The notes below the pieces were generated by a model that saw nothing but the letters and a program-made list of their open reading frames with translations, was not told the DNA's origin and searched no databases. From Cyanobacterium aponinum PCC 10605 (GTDB taxonomy: Bacteria > Cyanobacteriota > Cyanobacteriia > Cyanobacteriales > Cyanobacteriaceae): 64,000 bases of DNA. Shown piece by piece: positions 38,739-50,542 of this stretch. Position numbers and translations under genes: made by a program. Within the stretch, counting starts at the first letter, position 1. Every line of letters begins with the position of its first letter. The DNA is taken from NCBI RefSeq assembly GCF_000317675.1, contig NC_019776.1, positions 3,038,001 to 3,102,000 of the forward strand. The letters run 5' to 3'.

Positions 38739-39140
38739 AGCTTAAATATCAAAACTTTCTACATCGGGTATATTTTCCAAGTTACCATAAAGAAAGTCCT
38801 CTCTTTCTGAATCACTACCATAGTCATTTAAGAAGCAGAAAGCAATCCAGATTCCCAACGTTGAAAGTCAGTTTGCTTTCCATACGGACATTAAGGCGTT
38901 GATTATAGTTAGTCACAGTATAGCCGACATTTTAAAAACCATATGGTTTTATACTAATTTTAGACATCTAATTTGTTAATCTTACTTAATGTGCGATCGC
39001 ATCTCGTTTTAGAGTGGGGACAAGTTATGATTTTGATGTATAAAGATTTGAAGAGTCTTATTTTAAAGTGACACTCATTTGTTATTACGTCATTTAATTT
39101 GTCACTGTACATTTCTTGAGAAAAAAAATTCATTCTCTAC
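38739..39140. other. Upstream region of psbA with a gene remnant
   Basis: On the minus strand 38748-38855 reads WIAFCFLNDYGSDSERED then FLYGNLENIPDVESFDI and stop, without a start codon. It is probably the tail of a lost gene that preceded mntA. The remaining AT-rich part leads to the psbA promoter. One GCGATCGC octamer lies at 38994. Confidence 0.4.
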
Positions 39141-39169
39141 TTGACAACCATATCGCTATTTAGTAATAT
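39141..39169 (+). promoter_or_regulatory. psbA promoter
   Basis: The consensus -35 TTGACA (39141-39146) and -10 TAATAT (39164-39169) are separated by exactly 17 bases. Transcription should start near 39176, giving a leader of about 60 bases before the ATG at 39236. Confidence 0.85.
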
Positions 39170-39235
39170 AAAGACATGGTGATAAATGAATCATCTAATT
39201 TGTACCGAGACAATTAAATAAGAAATCATAAACAC

Positions 39236-40303
39236 ATGACAACAACGATACAAAGCCAACAATTATCTGTTTGGGAGCAGTTTTGTCAGTGGGTCACATC
39301 TACCAACAATCGCTTATATATCGGTTGGTTTGGAGTTTTAATGATCCCTACTCTTTTGACTGCAACCACCTGTTTTATCATCGCTTTTATTGCCGCTCCT
39401 CCAGTGGATATTGATGGTATCCGTGAACCTGTGGCTGGTGCATTACTATATGGTAATAATATTATTACTGCTTCTGTTGTACCTAGCTCAAATGCGATCG
39501 GACTTCATTTTTATCCTATTTGGGAAGCCGCAACTCTTGATGAATGGTTATATAATGGTGGCCCTTACCAGTTGATTATTTTCCACTTCCTCATTGGAAT
39601 TTACTGCTATATGGGCAGACAGTGGGAATTATCTTACCGTTTAGGAATGCGTCCTTGGATTTGTGTGGCATACTCGGCACCTGTTTCTGCGGCTACTGCT
39701 GTTTTGTTAGTTTACTCCATCGGACAAGGCTCTTTCTCTGATGGCTTACCTTTAGGTATCAGTGGCACATTTAATTTTATGTTTGTGCTTCAAGCTGAAC
39801 ACAATGTATTGATGCACCCCTTCCATATGTTGGGAGTTGCAGGGGTATTTGGAGGAGCGTTATTTTCCGCTATGCACGGAAGTTTAGTTACCTCCTCTCT
39901 AGTCAGAGAAACCACTGAAACTGAATCTCAAAACAGTGGTTACAAATTTGGTCAAGAAGAAGAAACTTACAATATTGTCGCCGCTCACGGTTATTTTGGC
40001 AGATTGATTTTCCAATATGCTTCTTTTAACAATAGTCGTGCCTTACACTTTTTCCTCGGTGCTTGGCCTGTAATTGGTATCTGGTTTGCCGCCCTAGCCG
40101 TTTGTTGTTTTGCTTTTAACCTTAACGGCTTCAATTTTAATCATTCTATCCTTGATAGCAATGGTCATGTAATCAAAAGTTGGGCTGATGTGATTAACTA
40201 CGCTAATATCGGCATCGAAGTAATGCACGAACGTAATGTTCACAACTTCCCCTTAGATTTAGCTGGTGCAGAACCCATTTCTGCTCCCATTATCAACGGA
40301 TAA
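39236..40303 (+). CDS. psbA: Photosystem II reaction centre protein D1, D1-prime (microaerobic) type
   Basis: 355 residues. D1 binds TyrZ, P680 and most Mn4Ca ligands. Canonical numbering is one higher than this chain. TyrZ (Y161), D170, E189, H190, S264, H332, E333, H337, D342 and the cleavage site after A344 are all present. Three residues mark the D1-prime form described in cyanobacteria: Ala at 80 (usual Gly), Leu at 158 (usual Phe) and Ala at 286 (usual Thr). Residue 162, next to TyrZ, is Ser instead of the usual Pro, and position 336 is Val. Position 130 is Gln. The C-terminal extension [12 protein letters not shown] is normal. Family knowledge: such copies are usually induced at low oxygen. 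It has its own promoter and terminator. Confidence 0.95.
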   Translation: MTTTIQSQQLSVWEQFCQWVTSTNNRLYIGWFGVLMIPTLLTATTCFIIAFIAAPPVDIDGIREPVAGALLYGNNIITASVVPSSNAIGLHFYPIWEAATLDEWLYNGGPYQLIIFHFLIGIYCYMGRQWELSYRLGMRPWICVAYSAPVSAATAVLLVYSIGQGSFSDGLPLGISGTFNFMFVLQAEHNVLMHPFHMLGVAGVFGGALFSAMHGSLVTSSLVRETTETESQNSGYKFGQEEETYNIVAAHGYFGRLIFQYASFNNSRALHFFLGAWPVIGIWFAALAVCCFAFNLNGFNFNHSILDSNGHVIKSWADVINYANIGIEVMHERNVHNFPLDLAGAEPISAPIING

Positions 40304-40341
40304 CTTCATCTAACTTGATTCTCTAATACCATAATTTCTGC

Positions 40342-40375
40342 AAGTACCTTCTAATTTTTTAGGGGGTACTTTTTT
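40342..40375 (+). terminator. psbA terminator
   Basis: AAGTACC pairs with GGTACTT over a T-rich loop and is followed by six T. 38 bases after the stop codon. Confidence 0.8.
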
Positions 40376-40385
40376 GTATTTGGTC

Positions 40386-40612
40386 TTAAAGGGCAAAGGG
40401 CAAATCCCCCTTTATCCCCGGAAGGCAAGGGTAAATAGTTGATAATTAATAACTTCAGTACGGGCGAATGGCCATTCGCCCCTAACTAACTCCTAACTCA
40501 TTACTTGTTTCTCTCTAACACCCCAATACCCAAAACCGTAAGGGTTGAATATATTAAACCTTTACCACCTGCAACTTGAAATCTGACACCTCTTTCCTAA
40601 CTCCAAACTCAA
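40386..40612. repeat. Repeat mosaic downstream of purH
   Basis: Contains GGGCAAAGGGCAAATCCCCC, the palindrome GGGCGAATGGCCATTCGCCC (40464-40483), CTAACTAACTCCTAACTCAT, a TTGAATATATT...AACC palindrome variant (40544-40563), and CACCTGCAACTTGAAA heptamer text. Same parts as at 29143, 47395 and 63375 in a different order. Confidence 0.6.
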
Positions 40613-40623
40613 ATAAAATGTGT

Positions 40624-42162
40624 TTAATGTAAAAAGTGGCGTACCCCTGTAAATACCATCACTAAACCTAATTCGTTAGCCGCTTTAATGGAATCTTCAT
40701 CTCGAATAGAACCTCCGGGCTGAATAATGGCTTTAATTCCAGCTTCACCACAGGTACGGACAGAGTCATCAAAAGGGAAAAAGGCATCACTAGCTAAATA
40801 AGCTCCTTGTGCTTGATTCTGAGCTTGTTCTAGGGCAATTTTAACAGACCCTACACGGTTCATTTGCCCTGCTCCAATTCCTAGAGTAGTACAATTTTTT
40901 GTAATTGCGATCGCATTTGATTTAACGTGTTTAACCACTTTCCACGCAAATAATAGTTCTTTTAAATCTTCTTGGGTGGGTTGTTTTTCTGTCACTACTT
41001 GCCATGACTCAGGTAATTCAATACTTAAATCATTTTCCTGTATCAGAAAACCTCCTGCGATCGCTTTTATGTTATCCTGACTACCAGAGTTTAGATCGGA
41101 TAATAATAATACTCGCAAATTAGATTTTTTCCCTAAAATTGCCTTAGCCTCATCAGTGCAATCAGGAGCAACAATACATTCTAAAAAGATTTTACTCATT
41201 GCCGTTGCTGTAGGGGCATCAATAGGTTGATTTAAAGCGACAATTCCCCCAAAAGCAGAAACAGAATCAGCATTATAGGCTTTATTATAAGCAGTAGCCA
41301 AAGTCTCACCCGTTGCTACACCACAGGGATTAGTATGCTTGATCACTACTGCAGTAGGAGTATCAGAAGGAAACTCACAAATAATTCTTCTCGCCGCCTC
41401 TAAATCCACAAGATTGTTATAACTTAATTCCTTGCCTTGTAATTGTTGTGCACTAGCCCATCCCGTTGCTTCATTTCCACTTTGATACCAACTGGCTTTT
41501 TGATGAGGATTTTCTCCGTAGCGAAGGGTTGTAATTTTATTTCCACCAATACCATAATAGTTTGCTGATTCTGGGTTAACTTGGGCAAAATAGCGACAAA
41601 TTGCCTGATCATAAGCCGCAGTCATGGCAAAGGCTTCCATAGCTCGTTTTTGCCTAAACTCAAGGGTGGTTTTACCTTTATTCTCCCTTAACTGTTGCAA
41701 GTATTCATCATAACTGGCAGGATTACTTAAAATAGTAACATGATGATAATTTTTTGCACTAGCTCTTACCATAGCAGGACCCCCTATATCGATTTGTTCG
41801 ATCGCATCTGCTAAAGTACAGTTATCCTGAGCAATAGTTTTTTCAAAAGGATATAAATTAACAACAACCACATCAAAAGCAGTAATATTATTAGCCTTTA
41901 AATCTTCCTGATGAGATTCCAAATCTAAATTAGCCAAAATACCACCGTGAATACGAGGATGTAGAGTTTTTACTCTTCCTCCTAAAATTTCTGGAGCTCC
42001 AGTATAGTCACTTACCTTAGTTACAGGAATTCCAGCAGATTGTAAAGTTTTTGCTGTCCCGCCACTACTAACAATTTGAAAATCAAACTCTTCTACTAAT
42101 TTTTGTCCTAACTCAACAATACCACTTTTATCAGAAACACTTAATAAGGCTAAACCTTTCAT
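40624..42162 (-). CDS. purH: Bifunctional AICAR formyltransferase / IMP cyclohydrolase
   Basis: 512 residues, the last two steps of purine synthesis. The N-terminal IMP cyclohydrolase (MGS-like) domain starts ALLSVSDKSGIVELGQKLV, with SSGGTAKTLQSAGIPVTKVSDYTGAPEILGGRVKTLHPRIHGGIL. The C-terminal AICAR transformylase has the catalytic KHTNPCG motif, DSVSAFGGI and GAGQMNRVGSVKIA. The end DEDSIKAANELGLVMVFTGVRHFLH is the family C terminus. Not in an operon with purF, which lies 3.7 kb away on the other strand. Confidence 0.96.
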   Translation of the reverse strand: MKGLALLSVSDKSGIVELGQKLVEEFDFQIVSSGGTAKTLQSAGIPVTKVSDYTGAPEILGGRVKTLHPRIHGGILANLDLESHQEDLKANNITAFDVVVVNLYPFEKTIAQDNCTLADAIEQIDIGGPAMVRASAKNYHHVTILSNPASYDEYLQQLRENKGKTTLEFRQKRAMEAFAMTAAYDQAICRYFAQVNPESANYYGIGGNKITTLRYGENPHQKASWYQSGNEATGWASAQQLQGKELSYNNLVDLEAARRIICEFPSDTPTAVVIKHTNPCGVATGETLATAYNKAYNADSVSAFGGIVALNQPIDAPTATAMSKIFLECIVAPDCTDEAKAILGKKSNLRVLLLSDLNSGSQDNIKAIAGGFLIQENDLSIELPESWQVVTEKQPTQEDLKELLFAWKVVKHVKSNAIAITKNCTTLGIGAGQMNRVGSVKIALEQAQNQAQGAYLASDAFFPFDDSVRTCGEAGIKAIIQPGGSIRDEDSIKAANELGLVMVFTGVRHFLH

Positions 42163-42236
42163 TATCTATAATATTTACTGTACAACTTGTCAAACAATAT
42201 TATACTCGTATCTTGTACTTACAGATTCAAATCATT

Positions 42237-42330
42237 GACACTCCCCCGTCAAGCTACTCTGTGAGCGGGGGATTCTAGCTTCGCAGATTCGTAGCTAGAC
42301 GAGTAAACTCGCCCCCGCCTCGACCATCTC
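42237..42330 (-). ncRNA. Putative omega-RNA / right end of the IS605 element
   Basis: At the 3' end of tnpB two hairpins follow each other: CTAGCT...AGCTAG (42275-42298) and TCCCCCG...CGGGGGA (42242-42272). The element ends about 42237 with ACTCCCCCG. This arrangement overlaps the tnpB 3' end and fits the guide RNA scaffold of TnpB, with the guide given by flanking host DNA (below 42237). The RNA itself is inferred; its 5' limit is unknown. Confidence 0.45.
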
Positions 42331-43504
42331 CACTAGCCTTTTCTTGGACGGACTGCCCGACCGCCACTAAATCTAAACCACGATTCCTAATTACTAAAGC
42401 AGAAGCATGATCTCGCCCTGTAATGTAACCACACTCAGGACATTGGTGTACTCGTTCTTTTAAGTCTTTCTTCCCTGTTCTCGCACCACATTCAGGACAC
42501 CCTTGACTTGTGTAACGGTGATCTACTTTGCACAAATAAGTATCCGTTCGGAAACAAACCCATTCCAAAATGTCAATAAACTGTCCAAAACCAAAATCAG
42601 CACTAGATTTTGACAAGAATGACCTTTGCCACATTCGGAAATTTATATCCTCAACAAATATCATCCCTGCATCCTTTACCAAGTGGTGGGAGAGTTTGAA
42701 ATGGTAATCTTTACGATGGGAAGTAGTCTTAAAATGTAACCGAGCAATACGTTTTTGTAACTTTTTCCATCCACAAGACCCTTTCTGTTTCTTTTTCAGC
42801 ATTCTTTGTAGTCTTTTCAACTCCCGTAAATACTTATTTAAGAACCTAGGTCTAGGGATGGATTCATTGTCTGATGTCACCACAGCGCAGATAAAGCCGA
42901 TGTCCAAACCTTTAGGATGTCCATGAGGGATTGGCTGGGGAATATCCACATCTGACTGCAAGGACAATATGACAAAATACCCTGTCGCTTTTCTCACTAT
43001 CCGAGCTTGTTTTACCAAGAAACCATCGGGAATGGGGCGAGATTGTCTAAATTTAACCCAACCTAATTGGGGTAACTTAATTTGATTTCCTTTAATGCAA
43101 TTCTTTAGCATTTGAGGGAAAACGAAAGATCTCATGCGATTAAGATTCTTGAATCGGGGAAAACCTAGATTTTTCTTTTCACGATCCGCAAAAGCACGTT
43201 CTAGGGTCCTTAATACCTGTTGTTCAACCTGAGCATTGACGTCCGCAATCTTTTTGTTTTGCTTCCTGGCTAAAGTCAAGGATTTTGCTTGTTCATTGTA
43301 ATTAGGATATTTTGTCTCAGGTGACAAAATATACTCCTGTTGAATGGAGCAAGCGTTTACAGGTGATTTTCGTGACCGCATCCAGTCGATTCTTTCCAAG
43401 AGCGCAAAATTCCAGATGGAGCGACACACATCTAGCGTGTGTTCTATTTGCTCGATCTGGAATTTACTTGGTTTGAGTTTATACTCGTAGGAAAGATTCA
43501 ACAT
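42275..43504 (-). CDS. tnpB: IS200/IS605-family TnpB (OrfB) RNA-guided nuclease
   Basis: 409 residues. The N-terminal part (YEYKLKPSKFQIEQIEHTL, then an FPRFKNLNRMRSF segment) is the usual OrfB helix-turn-helix/WED region. The RuvC residues are present: GLDIGFICAVV (Asp), IFVEDINFRMWQRS (Glu) and GRDHASALVIRNRGL (Asp). The zinc motif is CPECG...CPECG. The length and the intact catalytic set suggest a working protein. No tnpA (Y1 transposase) is nearby, so the element cannot move alone. Codon use fits the host. Upstream (43505-43660) is the presumed left end, with inverted halves CCCGTTCA...TGAACGGG. Confidence 0.9.
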   Translation of the reverse strand: MLNLSYEYKLKPSKFQIEQIEHTLDVCRSIWNFALLERIDWMRSRKSPVNACSIQQEYILSPETKYPNYNEQAKSLTLARKQNKKIADVNAQVEQQVLRTLERAFADREKKNLGFPRFKNLNRMRSFVFPQMLKNCIKGNQIKLPQLGWVKFRQSRPIPDGFLVKQARIVRKATGYFVILSLQSDVDIPQPIPHGHPKGLDIGFICAVVTSDNESIPRPRFLNKYLRELKRLQRMLKKKQKGSCGWKKLQKRIARLHFKTTSHRKDYHFKLSHHLVKDAGMIFVEDINFRMWQRSFLSKSSADFGFGQFIDILEWVCFRTDTYLCKVDHRYTSQGCPECGARTGKKDLKERVHQCPECGYITGRDHASALVIRNRGLDLVAVGQSVQEKASGDGRGGGEFTRLATNLRS

Positions 43505-43826
43505 TTGGGAAACAATTTACCTTTTCTAACATCTTAAGTTATCTACAAAACTTGTGTCAAAATGTAGATGTCGCTCCATTTTTCTGTTGGTCAAAATTCA
43601 TCCCCCGTTCATTTCAAGGGTATTTTTTCGGGAGAAATTGAACGGGAGTCCTCTTTTGACATCTAAGATAGATTTCAAAAGGGCAATCAATTTGAGTTCA
43701 GAGTTTAAGATAAAAAAGAAATTCCCCCTAAGGGTTGAATATATTCAACCCCTAACACCCTACTAGACACCTGATACCTTATCTCCCTAACACCTAAACC
43801 ATAAACCATTAAGACTAAGTTACAAT
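43505..43826. repeat. Spacer between petH and tnpB with inverted repeats
   Basis: 322 bases. The inverted pair CCCGTTCATTTC/GAAATTGAACGGG lies at 43604-43648 (probable left end of the IS or a terminator). At 43733-43750 is the palindrome GGTTGAATATATTCAACC, also found at 47459. After it comes heptamer text (ACACCTGATACC). The small ORF read across this region is not convincing. Confidence 0.5.
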
Positions 43827-45035
<1,209 letters not shown>

Positions 45036-45453
45036 TTAATCCTTAATATACTCCTGATTTTATGAAATTAAAGTAAAGTTTGTCTTAAATCAATAATGAT
45101 GTCAACTTTTCCACACATCAACATTTTTATTTCGATAGAATCGAGTCAATAATCACTATCAACTTATTGTTAATCTTACATGAAAAAGACTCAGAACTAA
45201 AGCCTGTATATCTTAAACTCTGTTCGATATAAAATTTTTGGGTTGTCTTTTCAAGAAGAGAAAAAAAGACAAAGTTTAAAGTCCTAAATATTAGTTCGAG
45301 TGATTAACATACAAGAATCAAAAAATTTGAAAATTACAAAGGCTTACGGAGTTTGACAAAAGAAAGAGTATTGATTCAAGTTTGAGTAAGATAGTAAGCT
45401 CTAATCTTTTAGAGTTAACTGTTATGATTTTGGAGCTATCTATAATTTATTTA
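45036..45453. other. Upstream region of petH, no gene seen
   Basis: 418 bases of AT-rich DNA, presumably with the petH promoter and a leader involved in isoform choice. I could not assign a promoter or factor site with confidence. Confidence 0.4.
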
Positions 45454-45527
45454 CGGGCGTGGAGGGACTCGAACCCCCGACCTGCTGATCCGTAGTCAGC
45501 CGCTCTAATCCACTAAGCTACACACCC
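45454..45527 (-). tRNA. tRNA-Arg (ACG)
   Basis: 74 bases. Acceptor GGGTGTG/CACGCCC (one G-T pair), D arm AGCTTAGTGGATTAGAGC, anticodon stem GCTGA/TCAGC with loop CTACGGA (anticodon ACG), T arm GGGGGTTCGAGTCCC, discriminator G. CCA not encoded. Confidence 0.95.
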
Positions 45528-45849
45528 AGCTAATTGACACTTATCTATCATAACTGATCAGATTTAAAAAAGCAAGAGAAATTTTCAAAATAGTTGTTAA
45601 TTTCTTTCCCCATTTACTCAATATTTCTACTGGAGAAGATAATACATACACATGAATAACCTTCTACATCCAGAGCTATGACTAATGAGTTCTCTTAATA
45701 ATACTATTTGATGGGAAAAAAGGGAGATAATACTATTGTTTAAGGATTGGTTAAAAAAAAAGACAAATAGCCCGAAAATTCTGTTAAGATCTACCTTGTG
45801 CAATGTCAAAATCATCAACTGATCAGGTAGAGAGAAATCAGGTCAAAAT
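45528..45849. other. Spacer upstream of purF, no gene seen
   Basis: 322 bases between divergent tRNA-Arg and purF. AT-rich; a minus-strand ORF of 63 codons is present but has the look of chance. No regulatory site could be assigned to purF. Confidence 0.4.
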
Positions 45850-47322
45850 ATGAAGGATAATCAACATAATTCATCAGTAAACGAGCATTCTATTTTGTAT
45901 GGGGATAAGCCAGAAGAAGCCTGTGGGGTTTTTGGGGTTTACGCACCAGAAGAAACCGTTGCCAAATTAGCTTACTTTGGTTTATATGCCCTTCAACATC
46001 GGGGACAGGAATCAGCAGGAATTGCTACTTTTGATAATGGTTCTTGTTATTCTTACAAGGATATGGGCTTGGTTTCCCAAGTATTTAACGAGTCTATTTT
46101 AGCAAATTTACAAGGTCAGATTGCTGTTGGTCATACCCGTTACTCTACCACTGGATCAAGTTTGAAAGTCAATGCACAACCTGCTGTTGTTGATACCCGT
46201 TTAGGAAAGTTAGCCCTCGCCCATAATGGTAACTTAGTTAATACTTTAGAATTGAGGCAAGAACTCGATCGCCGCAATGGTCAATACGTTTCTACTACTG
46301 ATTCAGAAATGATTGCGATTATGATTGGGAAAGAGGTGGACACGGGTAAAGATTGGATTGAGGCAGCTATTAGTTCTTTTAAGTGGTGTCAGGGTGCTTA
46401 CAGTTTAGTAATTGGTACGCCTGATGGTATAATTGGAGCAAGAGATCCCCATGGCGTTCGTCCTTTAGTAATTGGTACTATCCGTCAAGAAAATAATATT
46501 AATCGCTACGTTTTGGCTTCTGAAACCTGTGCTTTAGATATTATCGGAGCGGAGTATATTCGAGATGTTGAACCGGGTGAATTAGTCTGGATTGATGATA
46601 ATGGTTTGACCTCTAAAAAGTGGACTGAGGCTTCCAATCCTAAGCTATGCGTATTTGAAATGATTTATTTTGCCCGTCCTGACAGTATTATGGGTCATGA
46701 TAGTTTATATGCTTATCGTCTCAGACTGGGAGAACAGTTAGCAAAAGAGTCTTTGACGGATGCAGATATTGTTATGGGTGTACCTGATTCTGGTATTCCT
46801 GCGGCCATTGGTTATTCTCGTCATTCGGGCATTACTTATCAAGAAGGTTTAATTAAAAATCGTTATGTGGGAAGAACTTTTATTCAACCTACTCAACATA
46901 TGCGTGAACACGGTATCCGCATGAAACTAAACCCCCTTAAGGATGTTTTAGAAGGAAAACGAGTTATTATTATTGATGATTCTATTGTGAGGGGTACAAC
47001 TAGCCGCAAAATTGTTCGTGCCTTAAGAGATGCAGGTGCGATCGAAGTTCACATGAAAATCTCATCTCCTCCCGTTACTCATCCTTGTTTTTATGGTATT
47101 GACACGGATAGTCAAGATCATCTCATTGCCGCTACTAAGAGCGTAGAAGAAATTGCCCGTCAAATAGAGGTAGATTCTTTAACTTATCTCTCAGAGGAAG
47201 GAATGTTAAAGGTTACATCTCAAAATCCTCAGAGTTTCTGTACTGCTTGTTTTAATGGCAATTACCCCATTGAGATCCCAGAGAATATTAAACGTTCTAA
47301 GTTAATGTTGGAAACTGTTTAA
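45850..47322 (+). CDS. purF: Amidophosphoribosyltransferase
   Basis: 490 residues. First committed step of purine synthesis (PRPP + glutamine). A short propeptide precedes the catalytic Cys in PEEACGVFGVYAP (about residue 25), which must become the N terminus. Glutaminase domain with LQHRGQESAGIA, VGHTRYSTTGSS and LAHNGNLVNT. The phosphoribosyltransferase part has the PRPP loop VIIIDDSIVRGTTSRKIV and the family segment GMVPDSGIPA-like MGVPDSGIPAAIGYSR. The C-terminal Cys-rich end (SFCTACFNGNYPI) suggests the Fe-S-containing type. ATG start; AT-rich leader. Confidence 0.96.
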   Translation: MKDNQHNSSVNEHSILYGDKPEEACGVFGVYAPEETVAKLAYFGLYALQHRGQESAGIATFDNGSCYSYKDMGLVSQVFNESILANLQGQIAVGHTRYSTTGSSLKVNAQPAVVDTRLGKLALAHNGNLVNTLELRQELDRRNGQYVSTTDSEMIAIMIGKEVDTGKDWIEAAISSFKWCQGAYSLVIGTPDGIIGARDPHGVRPLVIGTIRQENNINRYVLASETCALDIIGAEYIRDVEPGELVWIDDNGLTSKKWTEASNPKLCVFEMIYFARPDSIMGHDSLYAYRLRLGEQLAKESLTDADIVMGVPDSGIPAAIGYSRHSGITYQEGLIKNRYVGRTFIQPTQHMREHGIRMKLNPLKDVLEGKRVIIIDDSIVRGTTSRKIVRALRDAGAIEVHMKISSPPVTHPCFYGIDTDSQDHLIAATKSVEEIARQIEVDSLTYLSEEGMLKVTSQNPQSFCTACFNGNYPIEIPENIKRSKLMLETV

Positions 47323-47394
47323 TTATTAGTAAGTAGGAGATATTTTAAAGAGGAATTGGGAAAAAAGAACAAGGGGCAATCATTTGAGTTCAGA

Positions 47395-47485
47395 GTTGGT
47401 TGGGGGCGAATGGCCATTCGCCCGTACAGGAGTTAAGATAAAAAAAATGTCCCGTAAGGGTTGAATATATTCAACCCCTACCACC
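47395..47485. repeat. Two palindromes between purF and ppc
   Basis: GGGCGAATGGCCATTCGCCC at 47404-47423 and GGTTGAATATATTCAACC at 47459-47476, both perfect. They lie between the convergent purF and ppc genes and may help terminate both. Confidence 0.6.
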
Positions 47486-47512
47486 TTAATACCCCAACAC
47501 TGAATCCTCATA

Positions 47513-50500
47513 TTAACCGGTGTTACGCATTCCTGCGGCGATACCGTTAATGGTTAACAATGCTCCCCGCAATAACTCCTCTTTGCTGTAACGGAAATGA
47601 ATCAAACCTGCTTTGTTTTGATTGGCGTATTGTCTCAGGCGTTTTAATAACGATACTTGTAAAAAACCTAATGGTACAATCGTACCATTTCTCAATTGTA
47701 CAGACCGTTGTAAATCGGGATCATTATCTAATAATCTGCCCTGTTCGTTGATTTTTAGCACCATTTCTCGACTTAAGTAGTATTCTTTCGCAATTTGGTT
47801 AAATACCTTTAAGAAACGCTCTTTATCTTCAGGTTTTGCTAATTCTTCGATATAGTGACTCGCCATTTGTAAATCAACCTTAGAAAGTGTCATCTCTACT
47901 TTAGAAATCACCATTTTGAAGAAAGGCCATTTAAGATAGAAATATCTTAATAATTTTAAGTTTTCTTCTGGTTCTTGATCTAAAAATTGCTGTAATGCTG
48001 TGCCGACACCATACCAAGCAGGAAGTAAGAAACGGCTTTGTGTCCAACTAAATACCCAAGGAATCGCTCTTAAGGATGATATATCTTTTTTGCCACTACT
48101 ACGACGAGCGGGACGTGAACTTATTTGTAATTTACTGATTTCTTCAATGGGAGTAACAGATAAGAAGAAGTCGAGGAAGTCTGGTTGTTCGTAAATTAGT
48201 TGACGGTAAGCCTTACGGGAAGCAACGGAGATTTCTTCCATGATTTCATTCCAAGGCTCAATATCATCGAATCCACTGCCTAATAAACTAGCTTGAATAA
48301 CCGCAGTGCTAATGGTTTCGAGGTTATACAGTGCTAATTCTGGTAAGGAGTATTTAGAGGCTAAAACTTCCCCTTGTTCGGTAATTTTTATTCTACCGTT
48401 AATGGTGGATGTAGGTTGTGCTAAAATAGCGGCGTAAGCGGGGCCTCCTCCTCTACCGACTGAACCACCTCTGCCATGAAAGATTTTAATGTTTAAGCCG
48501 TATTTATCGCCGATTCTTGCTAGATTTTTCTGAGCTTTGTGAATTTCCCAGTTACTACTCATAAATCCTGAGTCTTTGTTACTGTCGGAGTAACCTAGCA
48601 TTATTTCTTGGAGATTTTTTGGCTCTAATTCCGGTAGATTGAGGAAAGAAGATGATTTGTCCACATTGTCATAACCACCCGCTAAACAAGCACGATAAAG
48701 GGGTAATTCAAATAATTCTGTCATTACTTCTGGTGCTCGTTTTAAGTCTTCTACGGTTTCAAATAGAGGCACGATGCGAATAGTTGTTACTCCCAAAATT
48801 GGATCATATAATCCTGCTTCTTTTGCTAGTAATAATACTTCTAATACATCACTGACATAGTTAGTCATGCTAATAATATAGGTATGACATATATCTAAGC
48901 CAAATTCTAATTGTAATCCTCTTAGAACTTTAAAAGTTTCGATCGTCTCTTTGGTATTATCAGAAAAAGTGACTTCACTGGGGATTAAGGGGCGACGGGT
49001 TTTTAATTCTTGGGTTAACCATGCGGTTTTTTCGTCTTCTGATAATTCATTGTAGGGTTTATCTAAAACTCCTAAATATTCGGCTATTTCATTTAATGCT
49101 TCTGAGTGACGGGAAGAATCTTGACGAAAATCTAAGGGAGTTAGATGGAAACCAAAAATTTCTACCTGACAAATTAAATGCTCTAATTCTTTGCAATTTA
49201 AGCCAGTATGTTCGAGATTAGCTTTAATTAGGTTTAAATCTGTTAAAAAATCGGCGGTAGTGGGATAAACATTATCATCTTTATGAGCTAGTTTAATCGA
49301 CTTTCTTGTTTCGGGATTGGATAAGGCTTCATTTCTTGCTTTTGTATTTTCCAATTTTTGCTCAATATAGGCTAATTTCAAGCGATAAGGCTCTTGACGA
49401 TAACGAACATAATATTTATCATAAACTTCTGGCATAAAGATGCGATCGCGCTCTAGGGAGTCTAACAACTCAGGTAAAACATTACTCCAATGGAGAGACA
49501 AACTGAGAATATCCCCCAACTGATTCACAGAGTCAATATACTTCTCTAACACCAAATTTCTCTGATAACAAGCGGTTGACCATGTTACCTCTGGGGTTAC
49601 AAAAGGGTTTCCATCGCGATCGCCCCCCACCCATGAACCAAAATAGCAGAATTTGTGAGTAGGAGGTTGTAATTTAGGGAAAGTGTTATTCAAAGCCTGT
49701 TTTAATCGAACGAATAGCTCTGGAATGGTATTAAATAAAACTTCTTGGAAGTAGTGTAAAGCGTAATCAACTTCATCTAACACAGTGGGTTTAAACTGAT
49801 GTAATTCATCTGTACGCCACCAAATGCGAATTTCATCTAACAGACATTGACGATAATTTTCTGCCTCCCAAGAGTTAGTTAATCCCATGGCTCGATAAGA
49901 TTCTTCTGCTCTGTCCAGATGCTCTAAAATATAAGAAATACGTCTTTGTTTTTTACGAATAGTATGACGCACAATTTCTGTAGGGTGTGCAGTAAAAACT
50001 AAACTAATATCTAACTCATCCAATAACTTTTGAATTTTCTGGGGTGGCACATTCAAAGTTTTTAAATGGGGAAAAAGCCAGTGAAAAGTTCCACCACTGC
50101 TAGGATTGAGCTTAGGATGAAAATAACTATCCCCATCTATAGAAGAAGTCTTATTATTTACTGACGGTTTTTGGATAGCGTTAACCTGAGCCTCAGTGGT
50201 AGTGCGACGAATAAGTTTTTGTGTTCTTTGTTCGTAGTGCTGTTCAACAATATTAATTAACTGAAAATATAAAGCAAAAGCACGGGCGGCTTTAATGGCA
50301 TCATCTAATTCTAATTCCTCAATCCATTTACTCACAGAAAAATTTTCAGTTTCGGTGGTTTGACCTTCTGGAGAACAAGCCGACTTTAATCTTTCTAACA
50401 AATCTATCAACTCTTGTCCACATTCATTAGCTAATACTGATTCCCATAAATTTTCAACTAATTTCAGTCGGTGGCGTAGTAATAATTCTGAACTCGAATA

Positions 50501-50542
50501 TATACTCAAATCTTCTTGATAATTAGTAGTCACTGAAGTCAT
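47513..50542 (-). CDS. ppc: Phosphoenolpyruvate carboxylase
   Basis: 1009 residues. Fixes bicarbonate onto PEP to form oxaloacetate, the main anaplerotic reaction of cyanobacteria. Catalytic His in [20 protein letters not shown], substrate motifs [11 protein letters not shown] and [19 protein letters not shown], conserved [15 protein letters not shown], and the C-terminal [10 protein letters not shown]. The length fits the cyanobacterial form, and there is no plant-type N-terminal phosphorylation site. Single gene. Confidence 0.97.
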   Translation of the reverse strand: MTSVTTNYQEDLSIYSSSELLLRHRLKLVENLWESVLANECGQELIDLLERLKSACSPEGQTTETENFSVSKWIEELELDDAIKAARAFALYFQLINIVEQHYEQRTQKLIRRTTTEAQVNAIQKPSVNNKTSSIDGDSYFHPKLNPSSGGTFHWLFPHLKTLNVPPQKIQKLLDELDISLVFTAHPTEIVRHTIRKKQRRISYILEHLDRAEESYRAMGLTNSWEAENYRQCLLDEIRIWWRTDELHQFKPTVLDEVDYALHYFQEVLFNTIPELFVRLKQALNNTFPKLQPPTHKFCYFGSWVGGDRDGNPFVTPEVTWSTACYQRNLVLEKYIDSVNQLGDILSLSLHWSNVLPELLDSLERDRIFMPEVYDKYYVRYRQEPYRLKLAYIEQKLENTKARNEALSNPETRKSIKLAHKDDNVYPTTADFLTDLNLIKANLEHTGLNCKELEHLICQVEIFGFHLTPLDFRQDSSRHSEALNEIAEYLGVLDKPYNELSEDEKTAWLTQELKTRRPLIPSEVTFSDNTKETIETFKVLRGLQLEFGLDICHTYIISMTNYVSDVLEVLLLAKEAGLYDPILGVTTIRIVPLFETVEDLKRAPEVMTELFELPLYRACLAGGYDNVDKSSSFLNLPELEPKNLQEIMLGYSDSNKDSGFMSSNWEIHKAQKNLARIGDKYGLNIKIFHGRGGSVGRGGGPAYAAILAQPTSTINGRIKITEQGEVLASKYSLPELALYNLETISTAVIQASLLGSGFDDIEPWNEIMEEISVASRKAYRQLIYEQPDFLDFFLSVTPIEEISKLQISSRPARRSSGKKDISSLRAIPWVFSWTQSRFLLPAWYGVGTALQQFLDQEPEENLKLLRYFYLKWPFFKMVISKVEMTLSKVDLQMASHYIEELAKPEDKERFLKVFNQIAKEYYLSREMVLKINEQGRLLDNDPDLQRSVQLRNGTIVPLGFLQVSLLKRLRQYANQNKAGLIHFRYSKEELLRGALLTINGIAAGMRNTG

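Noticed and set aside
43554-43766. 70-codon ORF next to the tnpB left end
   Set aside because: It runs through inverted repeats and the TTGAATATATTCAA palindrome, has no ribosome binding site and no protein-like composition.
45627-45818. 63-codon minus-strand ORF upstream of purF
   Set aside because: It covers the presumed purF promoter, has irregular codon use and no recognisable features.
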